A DNA stretch of 64,000 nucleotides. Source: Haliotis asinina (Eukaryota > Mollusca > Gastropoda > Lepetellida > Haliotidae). A model generated the notes under the pieces. That model was not told the DNA's origin and searched no databases. It worked only from the letters and a program-made list of their open reading frames with translations. Location of the stretch: positions 50,844,145-50,908,144 of the forward strand of contig NC_090281.1 of NCBI RefSeq assembly GCF_037392515.1, read 5' to 3'. Shown piece by piece: positions 11,106 to 21,582 of the stretch. The position numbers and the translations under genes are program-made. Numbering within the stretch: position 1 is the stretch's first letter; the number at the start of each line of letters is the position of its first letter.

Positions 11106-11739
11106 AGCTGCAATTGTTGAATGAATGAATAGTTAGTGTTTAACGCCACAGCAACAGCATTAACGCTATCCGTGGCGAGAATACGTCAAATAAAGCTCTA
11201 TGGTGCATATATATAGTAAGGATAGGCTGAGAACAAGTGTTGTATTACCTTGATTGATACATTGCCCAATAACAGGTTTCAATGTAAGAAGGACGAGTGT
11301 TTGATACCGATTTCTTTAGATCACCGTAAGCAAAATGCAACATCCTTATCGGACACTGATAAGACAAGGTTACGGTCTCATATCCCAGGCATAAATGGAT
11401 GTTTGTTTTCCTGAACTATTAGTCTAAGCGACACAATCTCCACATCTTTTGAGGCATCGTTATAGATACATGTGTAAGGAAAGTACCTATCCCTCATTTT
11501 ATTAAAAGTCGGATACTGACAAGAATGTGCATCATCTTTCTTCAGACCTTTTAGATGAAGACTGCAATGAGACTGTACACTGGCATGAAGGTAGTGAAAT
11601 TTAGTAATGGCAGGAAGATTTATACTAGTGGGTGAGGTTGTTGCTGGTATTTTCCCCCTGGATTTCCAGCAAAGTGTTTCCAGCAACATGTTTAAAATGA
11701 ATGCATTTCACCAGGAATTCAGCTAGAGCAAAATGTCCT

Positions 11740-12130
11740 TCAGCTCACTAATGACCGGTGCGGTAACTTCACTGCCGTTGTCACTTTGAAGAATCTGTGG
11801 CTCACTAAACAGCAAAAATATATCCTTTAGTTGCAATGCAACTTCAGTAGCACGCATGGAAGTGAGGGCGCAATACACAGTATTTTCTGAGATGGTCCTG
11901 GTGCACCATAATGCAACGTTGGTACCTTAGTCATTGTCTGCATATGAATGAGATCAACCTGTGCACTGGAACCAAAGTCTTTGGAGAGAACTGGCCTTAA
12001 AACCACACCCTTGGTGGTGACACGCTTTCTCTTTTTCGGGCACTGGACACATACGGATTTGAAGAGTTTAAAGAGATATGGTTCTCTCGCAGTCTAAGTG
12101 TCTTTTCAATACTTTATGAGACTGCTTGCC
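11740..12130 (-). mobile_element. Integrase-core remnant (KRBA2/Ginger-like), fossil
   Basis: The minus strand gives fragments like TTKGVVLRPVLSKDFGS, AQVDLIHMQ and IFLLFS...ILQSDNGSE in order across several frames, the pattern of a DDE integrase core of the KRBA2/Ginger kind. Heavily broken. It continues into the segment shared with 5296-5460. Confidence 0.5.
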
Positions 12131-12132
12131 AT

Positions 12133-12900
12133 GTAAAAACTGAAACATACAGCTTTATGGATTACAACTTCTTGTTTATTACGTTGAGCGACGTTTCTAT
12201 GTAGATTCTTACATCGTTTTCAAGCTACATGTGAATACAACCAAATAATGAGAAGCTAGAAGGGGCTACCTACCCTCCAGCATGCAGCCCCCAAAAGGAG
12301 TGATTTACAAGATCAACTGTGAATGTGGCGAATCAAACATAGGTGAAACCTCCCGCCCTGTTCACACCCGCATAAAAGAACACAAATCCTCTACAGCCAA
12401 GGCAGACAGACCATCAACAAAAATTCCCTAGTCATCGCATCACGTTCGACGAGTTTGAAGTCCTGTCAACCAAAAACCAGGACTTCACAAAAAGGAAACT
12501 GTTGGAAGCCATCGAAATCCGCCGTCACAAACCTTTGATCAATAGAGACCAAGGATACTACATGCCATTGGCCTATGAAGAACCGATCAAACCATAGACT
12601 ATCTAAGCACTGTGTCTGTTTGTTGTTACTACTCATCCCACTCATTTTCTTCATCACTTGCGCTTATTGCTGTTTTAGCTCCCTACTGGCCTCCCCCAAT
12701 TATGTACCACTTGTTTACTCTTTCACATACTGTTGTTAATGTTAATCCGCTGTTTGCCACAACATACCATGTATATAGCTTCTCACTATTTGGTTGTATT
12801 CACATTTAAATTGAAAACGATGTAAGAATCTACATCGAAACGTCGCTCAACGTAACAAACAAGAAGTTGTAATCCATAAAGCTGTATGTTTCATTTTTGA
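12133..12900 (+). mobile_element. Penelope-like element fragment: GIY-YIG nuclease between inverted end repeats
   Basis: At 12290-12597 the plus strand reads KGVIYKINCECGESNIGE, TSRPVHTRIKEHKS, then DEFEVLSTKNQDF, KRKLLEAIEIRRHKPLIN and RDQGYYMP, a Penelope-like C-terminal GIY-YIG endonuclease with one disruption after DRPSTKI. Downstream 3' sequence ends at about 12900. The last 90 bases (12809-12900) recur inverted at about 12133-12224, so the piece is bracketed by inverted copies of its own end. The end has a stem GATGTA/TACATC followed by GAAA and a short CGT/ACG hairpin. The reverse transcriptase is missing. Penelope-like elements are retroelements that lack the long terminal repeats of retroviruses. 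Confidence 0.8.
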
Positions 12901-13870
12901 CTCACCAACTTCTAGAATGCCCATTAAAGATGCTTGCCAGGTACTCACTACACGCCTAAATGCGCCTAGGTACACTACCGATCCAAACTTGTAGGGAATC
13001 GTGTGTAGGGAATCGTGTGATTCAACTAATTCTTTCTTCATATCCTCAATATTTCCTTTTTAGTTTATTTTGTCCTTCATTTGTCCCCACACATAGTCAG
13101 TACTGTTACGATCTGGGCTGAAGCTTAGTCACTCTACAACGAACGAACATTTTCTCCCGACAACAAATGTTGGTTGTTGGTTTTTTTTATCCCACAGTGT
13201 GGTTTTGGTCAATATCACGCTGAAGAAAGAAACTCAATACTCCTGATGCAGTGTTCAGGCTGTTGGAAGGAGGTTTTCATATAAGGTATCAACATATAGT
13301 TCCTTCGTCCAGTTTCCAGTGAAAATATACAAAGGTGTCACTCCACGTGATCATATCCCACCCCACGCGTGAGGTTTCACTGTATCTTTTGTCGACATTT
13401 TTAGATATTTCGGAAGATCCAACGAAGACATTTCATCAGAAATCAAAACATTATCCATATACTGATTGTCGTGAGCCCTAGGCCAATTTAAACGTCTTTC
13501 GTTTTGCGCATCTTTCATCAATGGGTGAGGAAATTCCGCGCTTTGTCGTCAAGCTAAATCTTTGTAATTTATAACTAACAGTTTCATTAAATACCTTATG
13601 ACTTCCTCTATTACTCATCTCATTTCTGATACTCTCAAAGCTTTTCACTTGTCACAAACTGACAAAGTCGCAGGCGATCCGTACTGCAGAACGTCCTTGG
13701 TCTCCTGACTGATCATTCGTCAAAGTTCTGTATGCCGTAGACAAAGGAATGTTATGTCTACCACCTAAAGCTTTTACATTAGCCACAGCCCTTTCAGAAC
13801 CACGTAGAACCAGGTTTCTGTTCTCTTTCGCTGTCAAATCTGCCATGTCAACACAGGAAGAAGCATTACC
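12901..13870 (-). pseudogene. Tc1/mariner transposase fossil, same family as the copy at 36550
   Basis: The minus strand starts MADLTAKENRNLVLRG and shows the helix-turn-helix RHNIPLSTAYRTL as in the intact copy at 36.6-37.8 kb. Further parts match block for block: the segment around 13480-13540 corresponds to NWCRAHE and KDAQKEKR, and the end near 12960 to PRRIPACI. There are many frame breaks and the catalytic region is scrambled, so it is an old copy. It begins where the Penelope-like fragment ends. Confidence 0.75.
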
Positions 13871-14030
13871 AAACGTCCATCCAGGAATAGAGATATCGGA
13901 GTGTTAGCTTAAAGTATGGTCGGGAAATGATCACCATACAAGTCATCATGTTCAGAACTCAGAACCTCAGTAATCAGACACGGATCTGTGATGGCTAAAT
14001 CTAAACCGGTATACGAAAATGGTTGCAAGT

Positions 14031-14170
14031 ATTACCCATACCAACACTAAGATAATTGCTAACATTACCTATACGAACACTGAAATAATTGCTACATTAC
14101 CCATACCAACACTAAAATAGTTGCTAACATTACCCATACCAACACTAAATAATTGCTAACATTAGCCATA
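14031..14170. repeat. Minisatellite, about 33-bp unit, about 4 copies
   Basis: Units of the form ATTACCCATACCAACACTAA followed by ATAATTGCTAAC repeat with small indels. Unit spacing varies by a few bases and there are no unique spacers, so this is a tandem repeat. Confidence 0.85.
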
Positions 14171-14517
14171 CACATACGTGATAAAATGCATATATCAAAC
14201 CAGTGTATGTTTTCAAGAAGTCAAGTGAAAACGGTGAAAAATAACTGCATGCCAACAATAGTATAAAAGATCGGTTTACTAAGCATTCGACCAAATTAAA
14301 CTTGCTCTAATTCCTTTCACGATAAATAATATATATTATTCATCGATCTTCATTATATCCACTGAACTAAATTTACCTGATTATCAGCAACAACGAGGAA
14401 CGTACACAGGTCAGGGAAACTACCCGAACACCGTCACAAACTCAGCCATCTCCAGAGATCTGATGGTAGACAAATGGCACGCGACGTTGAGATGAGAGGA
14501 AACCCAAACAAGAAAAA

Positions 14518-14585
14518 CAGTGAGTGAGTGAGTTAAAATTTAACGTCACATCGGCAATATTGCAGCCACATAGTGACGAGAAATG
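14518..14585 (-). repeat. SINE C tail fragment
   Basis: AGTGAGTGAGTGAG, then TTAACGTCACATCGGCAATA and TTGCAGCCACATAGTGACGA. The body differs from SINE A; related pieces are at 55875 and 62540. Confidence 0.55.
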
Positions 14586-15767
14586 TTGTAGATACTCAAT
14601 AAACATAAGTAGTTAAAGAACCAGTCATCGACGAACTGTAAAATAACTTGAGAATCACAAAAAGAGTTTGAACTAGCTAGTATGTATTTTTAAATACAGG
14701 AAATCGTTGACAGTACCATGTAAAAATGGGCTATTGCATGATCACCAACAACGGAAGGAAGATCACCATGCTAGGGGCCGGAGCGGAGAATCCTCACCTT
14801 TCAATAAGTATGCATGAGTATATCGTGTGTTGCTAATACGACATCGTCGTAGGACGACCTCTTCAAATCCGACAACCCAAATGATACATACCAATGTAAG
14901 GCTTAATTGCATGTAATTCATTTACTAGTATACCCACTTGGTTGTCCCACTTCTTTTGTATTAGATGACGAATGTACGATCTAATGCTTGCTTTGTAATC
15001 GGTGTATGGAGTAAGAAGTGGTGCCACAGATGTATTTAGTGCAAGATCGGCCATCGTATTCCCAGTAATGCCTACGTGGTGTGGTAACCAACAAAAGACT
15101 GTGTCGTATTAGCCAGTAGCAAGATCATTATATAGATCAAAAATTTCAATTGAAAGTGGATGTTTACAAGAAAAAAAAATAATAGCCAGAAGACAGGAAA
15201 GAGAGTCTGAATAGATTACATATTGTTTATGTTTAGGATGTCTTTCAACGTATTTAAGGCATGTTAATATGGCGTTTGCTTTAGCTGTGAAAATAGAGTC
15301 CAAGGGAGGTAACTCTAGAGAGGTACCTTAAAGGCCTGCCGATAAAACAGTAACAACACTGTACATTTATGATACGAAATATGACTCAAAATAACAATTA
15401 CTCAAAACTCTAAACATTGTGACCCAAAAATAATCATTACTTAATCAATAATTCAATTTACAGAAAATACTCTCTCGTAACACTAGGAGATAGTGTTCTG
15501 GATCCAATGACAATGGCACAAGCCACTGCACCACCGTCATCGGATCCGTCTGTAAATAAGGTTTTGTAATTGCTATACATATTTTTAATTGATTTTAGTC
15601 TTGTTTATAATGTAATACATTAGTTTCTGACTTTTCAAATGATGTCAGGTCACTTTTTGGTCGAACCAACTGCCAAGAAGGTCAAGAAAGACGAGAGGGA
15701 TCTATATTTTCCAGCTCAATGCCAGTAGCAGAGAGGAATGGTTTAATTCATAACCCAATAGTTTAAT

Positions 15768-17222
15768 TCAGGTGGAAGACGTCTCATAGAGTGGATTGAA
15801 AACACACTTGAATGCATGGTTTGACTCGTTAGAATATAGTTTAGTATAATAACCGTGAGCAAAATCAACTTCCAATTTCAGATTGTGTCCAACAACCTTG
15901 GCACGCTTAAAATAGCTGTGGAATTCCTTGCTTTCATCATGAGTCTTGACGTGCATCACCAGAGGATCATCTGACAAATAAATATGTGCAAAAGTGCACA
16001 ATAGAATTCTGTCATGAAGAGCTTCCACATTAATCAAACCCCGACCTCCCGAATTAATTGGCATGTATAAACGATTAAGAGAGGAACGAGGGTGGTGTGC
16101 TCTGTTATCAGACATGATCCTTCTGGTCAGGCGGTCAAGACTCTGGATGTCTTGTTTTGTCCAATCAACTACTCCAAAGGAATAGGAGAGGACTGGCACA
16201 GCAAAAGTATTGGTGGCTTTGACTTTGTTTCGAGCATTTAGCTCGGAGCTCCAGATTTTCTTTAAACGAGTTTTATACTCGGCCCGAAGTTTATCTTGAA
16301 TCTGGGCATTCTGGAGCTTGTCTCGAACTTGCATTCCAAGATAGGTGTAGGCCTGATCTTCCACGAGATGCTCAATAACCCCTCCCCCTTGTAACTTGAC
16401 CGATCCATCATTAGTTACCTTGCCACGTTTCAAATGAAGAGTATTACATTTTTCGAGCCCAAAGGTCATGCCAATATCATTAGAGAAGGACTCGACAAGG
16501 AGAACCTGTTCTTTCAAATTGGTATCTCCTTTGGCAAGGAGCTCGATGTCATCCATGTAGAGGAGATGAGTAAGAGGTGTTGGGGATCTGTGCTGAGGAG
16601 GTCCGGGATGGTAACCTTCCTTCCTATTGAGCAGGAAACTCAAAGGATTCAGAGACAGACAAAAAAGCAAAGGACTGAAGGAGTCCCCCTGGAAAATTCC
16701 CCTTCTGATTGGAATAGATTCCGAAGTCTGCACCTCTCCTTGCGAGTACATCTCAAGTTGAGTCGACCAGCAGCTCATTAAAGACTTGATTAAATCAAGT
16801 AGTCGCCCAGGGAGGTCAATACACTGAAGAGACTTCAGAATCCATTCGTGAGGGACAGAGTCATATGCCTTTTTGTAGTCTATCCAGCACATGGAGAGGT
16901 TGCGGTGGTATGTTTTAGCCTCTTCCAGAATCATTTTCTGTACAAGAAGTTGATCCTTGCACCCCCAACATCCCTTTCTCGCCCCCTTCTGCTCTCTGTA
17001 AATTATCTCATTGGACGAGCAGTAAGATGACACGAGGTTTGTCAAACACCCTGTGAATAATTTATATTGAGTATTCAAACACGTGATAGGGCGGAAGTTT
17101 TTATTATGTTTTACAGATTGAGATAGAGATGCAGCAGAGAGGGTTTGGGTTATTATTAAACCATGGTTTACAAATATGTGGAATTGCTGAGGATTTCGTC
17201 GTAGTTTGGTCAGCAATGCCAT
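15768..17222 (-). CDS. R4/Dong-like LINE reverse transcriptase fragment (484 codons open)
   Basis: The open frame contains RT blocks in order: FRPITCLNTQYKL, EQKGARKGCWGCKDQLLV, CWIDYKKAYDSVPHEW, IPIRRGIFQGDSFSPLLF, LLYMDDIELLAKG (catalytic MDD, reading Tyr-Met-Asp-Asp) and GMTFGLEKC. It is nearly identical in sequence to the copies at 31-34 kb. R4-like sequence covers about 15861-17096 only. The N-terminal 40 codons run over a stub of R4 3' end (17097-17146) and then I-group LINE sequence; the C-terminal 30 codons (GYYTKLYSN, FNPLYET) belong to the I-group LINE. The endonuclease half of the R4 element is missing. No functional protein is expected; the frame is open by chance at both joins. 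Confidence 0.85.
   Translation of the reverse strand: MALLTKLRRNPQQFHIFVNHGLIITQTLSAASLSQSVKHNKNFRPITCLNTQYKLFTGCLTNLVSSYCSSNEIIYREQKGARKGCWGCKDQLLVQKMILEEAKTYHRNLSMCWIDYKKAYDSVPHEWILKSLQCIDLPGRLLDLIKSLMSCWSTQLEMYSQGEVQTSESIPIRRGIFQGDSFSPLLFCLSLNPLSFLLNRKEGYHPGPPQHRSPTPLTHLLYMDDIELLAKGDTNLKEQVLLVESFSNDIGMTFGLEKCNTLHLKRGKVTNDGSVKLQGGGVIEHLVEDQAYTYLGMQVRDKLQNAQIQDKLRAEYKTRLKKIWSSELNARNKVKATNTFAVPVLSYSFGVVDWTKQDIQSLDRLTRRIMSDNRAHHPRSSLNRLYMPINSGGRGLINVEALHDRILLCTFAHIYLSDDPLVMHVKTHDESKEFHSYFKRAKVVGHNLKLEVDFAHGYYTKLYSNESNHAFKCVFNPLYETSST
17097..17146 (-). mobile_element. 50-bp stub of an R4/Dong-like LINE 3' end
   Basis: Reads, on the minus strand, the last 50 bases of the same family (CTCTCTGCTGCAT..CTGTAAAACATAATAA) and abuts the truncated 5' edge of the RT piece. 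On its other side lies TAATAATAA within the I-group LINE, matching the TAA target preference seen at 29.9-34.8 kb. Confidence 0.75.
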
Positions 17223-17630
17223 TGAGTGTATCTGAAAACAGCTGTTTAGGATTTTCGCTATTCACAGGTATTAAGTTATGAGTACAAAGTGTTTTATATC
17301 ATGACCAGTCAACCCTGGAGAAATTTCGTCTGGATAAAGGTCGATCATCCCCAGGGATAATGTTTTTGCGAATGGTGCGTCATCATGGACCTCCCATTCA
17401 AATTCGTTGCGTATGTTAGTATCGGCAAATGTTATATCCAGGGAAGAATATGTTCCCGTAGATGAACATAAATAAGTGGCTGAATCATCATTGAAAATGC
17501 ATAAATTACTATCGGATATGAATTCCTAGATGATTTTACCTTTAGCATTTCTGTTGACACTTCCCCCAAGTGGGTTGTGTCCGTTAAAGATCGCCTATGA
17601 TGAGACATGGCTTCGGATCATATAAATTTT

Positions 17631-17817
17631 GAGTGAGTGAGTGAGTGAGTTTAGTTTTATGCCGCACTCAGCAATATTCCAGCGATATGGCTCCCGTCTG
17701 TAATTAATCGAGTCTGAATCAGACAATCCAGTGATCAACAACATGAGCATCGATCTGCGCAATTGGGAACCGATGACATGTGTCAACCAAGTCAATGATC
17801 CCGTTAGTCGCCTCCCC
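17631..17817 (-). repeat. SINE A, 5'-truncated
   Basis: GAGTGAGTGAGTGAGTGAG tail, TTATGCCGCACTCAGCAATA, ATGAGCATCGATCTGCGCAA, GTGTCAACCAAGTC, then GTTAGTCGCCTCC, stopping where the long repeat at 17813 begins. Confidence 0.9.
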
Positions 17818-18545
17818 ATACTAATTTGGTTTGACAATATTTTTAGTTAGTAGGATGTCCTGGGCTCATGAAAAGGCCTGTAACTCGCAGATTGTGGTAT
17901 CAGGTTTTTTTCACAGGCCATTTTAGGCGGTGGGGGTCTGTGAGCATTTTCGTGACATATGGTTTGCTGCCCGACAGCATCTCAAAGTTAATCATGGATA
18001 GTTTTACTACTGTCAGTCTGATTACTTTCATTTTGACTTTTGTGTATTGCTAAAATGATGTAGAACTTGACATATTTTAGCTTTTGAAAATAATCAAAAT
18101 GGCCGACTTTTCATGGAAATGTGTGGTGGTGATTTATTTATTGAAAGTTTGCACTATTCTTGTAACTAAGCTGTTTTTTGTTTCCTGTTTACTTCTAGAG
18201 TGACAGCATGTTATATGGAAATATTTCACATTATCAAGAATTCAAGATGGCCGCCATTGTAGTTTGACTACTTATACATAGTAGAGGACTACGTTTGTAC
18301 TGATATGTAAATAAACAATTCATTTGGTGTCACATGTTTAACACAGTATAGAAAGAAACTAAATTTCAGTGGTTTGATAAATGAAAGCTTCACCTTTCTA
18401 AAATATTTGATGAAAAAACAATATCCAAAGTATTAGAAAACTATGCTTCACGGTCGATAACTGCGTCTAAGGTCTTGTTGTAGCTATTCAAAGTGGCCTG
18501 TCAGATGACTCTTTATCACTTTTGATACATTCAGAAGCTTACAGC
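17813..18545 (+). repeat. Unclassified long repeat, copy 1
   Basis: Non-coding. Block-by-block match to the reverse complement of 25123-26262, including TAGTAGGATGTCCTGGGCTC, CATGAAAAGGCCTGTAA, GGTTTGCTGCCCGACA, CTCAAAGTTAATCATGGATA and GCATGTTATATGGAA. This copy lacks about 230 bases that copy 2 holds near 25735-25965. No open frame, no terminal inverted repeats noticed. Confidence 0.8.
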
Positions 18546-19060
18546 TGACTCTCATCTCCCCTTTCTTCCATAATTATCATAAGTTACATCATGCAAGAAT
18601 TGGAGTCATCTAAAAGCCAAAGCTGTTCGGGCAACAATCACCTACGTTACAAAAAGACATGTCTCTGTGCACAATAAACCAGTTCATCTGCACTGACATA
18701 GATCTCCGTCCTGGCAGTTCAACCAATCCACGGGGAGCAGAATCTCTCGACATCAGAACACCACAAAAGGGATAAGATAGCCATCACAAATGCTCCAACC
18801 ATGGTCAACTGCACTTGGTAGTTTACTTGCTCAATGTGATATTCTAGACTGCTGGATGTCGGAGGGAGCTTTTCATTTAATGTCTTGTCTCATCTACTAC
18901 AGACATCACTGGATTGTATGGTACATACATTGAACTGAGAGTCTGTGCGTTCTGGTAATGTTGATAGGTTTTTTGTTGTAAGTACTGGTTTGTAGATATT
19001 ATAATACGCCCGTGTATTGATGCATTTGTGTTGGACTTGATTCTTGATGTGTTTCTGTGT
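18546..19060. other. Spacer, nothing recognised
   Basis: Contains no recognisable coding or repeat feature beyond short low-complexity stretches; it may be a continuation of the repeat at 17813, but the other copy does not extend this far. Confidence 0.3.
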
Positions 19061-19061
19061 T

Positions 19062-19113
19062 GGCAGTGTATGGCAGTGTATGGCAGTGTATGGCAGTGTA
19101 TGGCAGTGTATGG
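19062..19113. repeat. Decamer tandem repeat (TGGCAGTGTA)5
   Basis: Five consecutive copies of the 10-mer, the last ending TATGGT. Open frames reading repeated Tyr-Thr-Ala-Ile-His on the minus strand are translations of this repeat. Confidence 0.95.
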
Positions 19114-19457
19114 TAAAACCAAGCTCTCCTACATGGCGATAGAGTCGGGCACATCCGATTTCCATGGACAAAAACCGTTCTTCTCGAGTTCACAACTTTC
19201 AAAAACAAAACAATCAACAAAACAAACAAGTACAATTGGACCAGCTGGGGGGATTACGTTTTTTAATGTCATCAGTCCTAACATGGAACAGTACCAAATC
19301 CTCGAACTCCAGCATTGTTGCCGCAGAATGTGTGTCTAAATTGACCTTATTCAAATTTGAGATTTGAACTTGGCCAAAGATAACTGAAGCCCGACACGTA
19401 AAACCAGAGATAAAAAAAACCTCTGGAACCGTGTTCCCTCAACGTATGCAACGCTAC

Positions 19458-19655
19458 CTATTCTACTGGAGGGTTTACAGTAGTAGACACGCATAGTTCA
19501 TTGTCACAAAATGTACGAACAGTAAAACATCCACATCCCGTTCCAGAAGAATCTTCTGTCCATGGAATGTCTTCTTGGCAGTCGTCTTGCCTCTGGGGGA
19601 CTTCAGGGTCCATTTCTGCCCTCAGGACGATGGCATCCACGCTCCTGATAACAAA
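19458..19655 (-). other. Possible isolated exon or gene fragment, unknown
   Basis: The minus strand offers an acceptor-like TTTGTTATCAG ending near 19651, then an open stretch with VDAIVLRAEMDPEVPQRQ, WTEDSSGTGCGCFTV, RTFCDNELCVSTTV and a stop. The cysteine spacing and acidic, turn-rich sequence look more like protein than like spacer. No partner exon was found nearby and no family recognised. Confidence 0.25.
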
Positions 19656-19914
19656 GGTAAACATATTTTACATCATTCGTACTGTGTGTATTAATGCAAA
19701 ATATATGCCTCCACGAGAAAACGGCTCAAACATGAAACTCAAGTTGTGACTTTGCAGTAGACGTCATGGTAAACAAGGATGCAATTTATGTTTTCTTGAA
19801 AAGATCGTTTGAGAAAAAACACAGTTGCTTCCGTGTGCGACGCTTCTACTAATAAAGCTAAATAGTATTCTATATCAGTTATACTTCCCACACATATTAA
19901 GCCAGCATGAGTGT

Positions 19915-20067
19915 TGTTTTTCACCGCTTTTAGCTATAAACCAGCTATATCACGGTGAGAAACAACAAATATATGCTTCACACATCATTCCCACATGGGA
20001 AATCGAATTAGGGTTCTTTGGAGCGTCATGAGCGAACGCTTTAACCATTCGGTTATTCGACGATCCC
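19915..20067 (-). repeat. SINE B, tRNA-derived
   Basis: Minus-strand copy: TTCACCGCTTTTAGC, CTATATCACGGTGAG, CATGGGAAATCGAATTAGGG (diverged B box) and GAGCGAACGCTTTAACCATT (A box region). Confidence 0.7.
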
Positions 20068-20698
20068 CATAGATTAAAATGCAAAACAAATATGTCGGGA
20101 CGTGAAAACAAACTTTAATCTAAATATTAAACTGAAATATTGAAATACGTTACCAGTAGTCTTCCAGTACACTGACTTTCAAAGTGACCATCCGGGACTT
20201 GCTTTGTCTCGAACTACCTACTGAAGGACGGAATGGTGGGTTAACACTACGTTATGCCATCTATAGATAGCATCGTACAGGGCATGCACGAAGGGGGCCC
20301 TATCTACACTACCACCTAAATCTACCAGTCAAGTGCAGTCAGCATTTGGCCTACTGGGGATGCTGAAAAGACTGGGGCCACAGAGTGTGCCAACCCTAAA
20401 ATAACTGGGTTGCTGTAACAACCATCCTGACTGTACAATCAGGCCCTAGCACCGAACCTACTCCATGTACAGTCGGCAGGGGGCTACGCGGAGAGCGGAC
20501 GTACTATGGAGCCACCATGAGACAAAAGCTCATCCCATCGGTCCCTCGGAAAGCCAGTGTACTAAAGTCCAGGTGGAAGGGTTTAGAGGGACACAACACC
20601 AAATCCAGAATGTGCCAGGGTTCCTGCGTCTGAAAGAAATGAGTCATGCATAAGCATCAGGAATCACATTTCTCGCGGATGTAGATTGGTTAAACAAC
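20068..20698. other. Spacer, nothing recognised
   Basis: GC-richer segment at 20260-20640 without motifs I can name; possibly the untranslated part of a retroelement, but no support for this is visible. Confidence 0.3.
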
Positions 20699-21135
20699 AG
20701 CGAGTAAGTGTGGTGTTTTGCCACTTTGGCAATATTCCAACGACGGGGACCCGTGAAGGTCCCGGGGTAGAATAGGCCTTCAGCAACTCCATGCTTGCCA
20801 TAAAAGGCGACTCAGCTTGTCGTAAGAGGCGACTAACGGGATCGGGTGGTCAGGCTCGCTGACTTGGTTGACGCGTGTCATCGGTTCCCAATTGCGCAGA
20901 TCGATGCTCATGTTGTTGATCACTGGATTGTCTGGTCCAGACTCGATTATTTACAGACCGCCGCCATATAGCTGTAATATTGCTGAGTGCGGCGTAAAAC
21001 TAAACTCACTCACTCACTCACTCCAACGACGGGTCTCAGAAGTGGGCATAAGACATAGTATTTAAGTGGGGACTCGAACACTGGCGCTGAACATAGCGTG
21101 CCAACACTTGAACAACTAGGCTACACTACCACTCC
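20699..21135 (-). repeat. SINE B interrupted by a SINE A insertion
   Basis: The two halves are 20699-20747 (tail side, GCCACTTTGGCAATATTCCA) and 21022-21135 (tRNA-like side, GGGGACTCGAACACTGGCG and AACAACTAGGCTACACTACC). They join cleanly if the SINE A element and one target duplication are removed, so the SINE B copy is older. Confidence 0.75.
20748..21021 (+). repeat. SINE A, full length, with 12-bp target site duplication
   Basis: 274 bases from GACCCGTGAAGGTCCCGGGG to an (ACTC)n tail. TCCAACGACGGG flanks it at 20736-20747 and 21022-21033. Closest to a consensus among the copies here, hence probably young. Possible weak pol III-like boxes (TGGTCAGGCTCG, CGGTTCCCAATTG) are present but not convincing as tRNA. 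Confidence 0.95.
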
Positions 21136-21547
21136 GTTTACATGCAGAAACCAGTAGCAACCTTTCCTTCTATACCTAAATGGCTGTATACTATGAGAGA
21201 ATGAGTGTGCACTGTACATTAAACAAATATTATTGAAGACGCTTATTTTCTTCCAAACAGAGTTGGAAACACCTGCCTGACTGGTTCTCTGAAGTCGTTC
21301 TACCTCTACTGGATGTCAAGACTTTCTGTCCCCACGACGAATATTTCACATCATTGTGAGTCGGTGCTCAGATTCCAAGTGGAGTGCAGCTGGAAACGAC
21401 AAAGGGCAAACCAGTAACCTAATCCCAGTCGCCGAACCCGAAACAAAGGGTTAAAGCTATTGAAAACACCTCAATCACAAGTGTTTGCACAGAGACATGT
21501 TTTCTGATTCAGCGTGAGCCAAATAAGACCTGGTAATATTCTATATT

Positions 21548-21582
21548 GAAACGAAACGAAACGAAACGAAACGAAACGAAAC
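21548..21582. repeat. Pentamer microsatellite (GAAAC)7
   Basis: Seven perfect copies of GAAAC, followed by AGAAA. Confidence 0.95.

Larger units (their letters stand above)
14740..17600 (-). mobile_element. I-group LINE with RNase H, broken; its RT region is occupied by R4/Dong-like LINE pieces
   Basis: At 17600-17160 (minus) the sequence reads like the C-terminal half of an apurinic-type endonuclease (LCIFNDDSATYL, TYSSLDITFADT, FEWEVHDDAPFAKTLSLG). At 15590-14860 it reads like RNase H: TLFTDGSDDGGAVACAIV, then SIFTAKANAILT (Lys at the usual catalytic Glu), YSDSLSCLLAI, and VFCWLPHHVGITGN followed by MADLAL, with an in-frame stop after DLATG. Frames also change near 14862. The reverse transcriptase that should lie between is absent; R4/Dong-like sequence (15861-17146) occupies that place. 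Nearest named groups: I, Nimb and Jockey-like LINEs. Long dead. Confidence 0.7.

Noticed and set aside
14031-14170. CRISPR-like spaced repeat
   Set aside because: Units are contiguous with no unique spacers and variable length; the genome is eukaryotic. It is a minisatellite.
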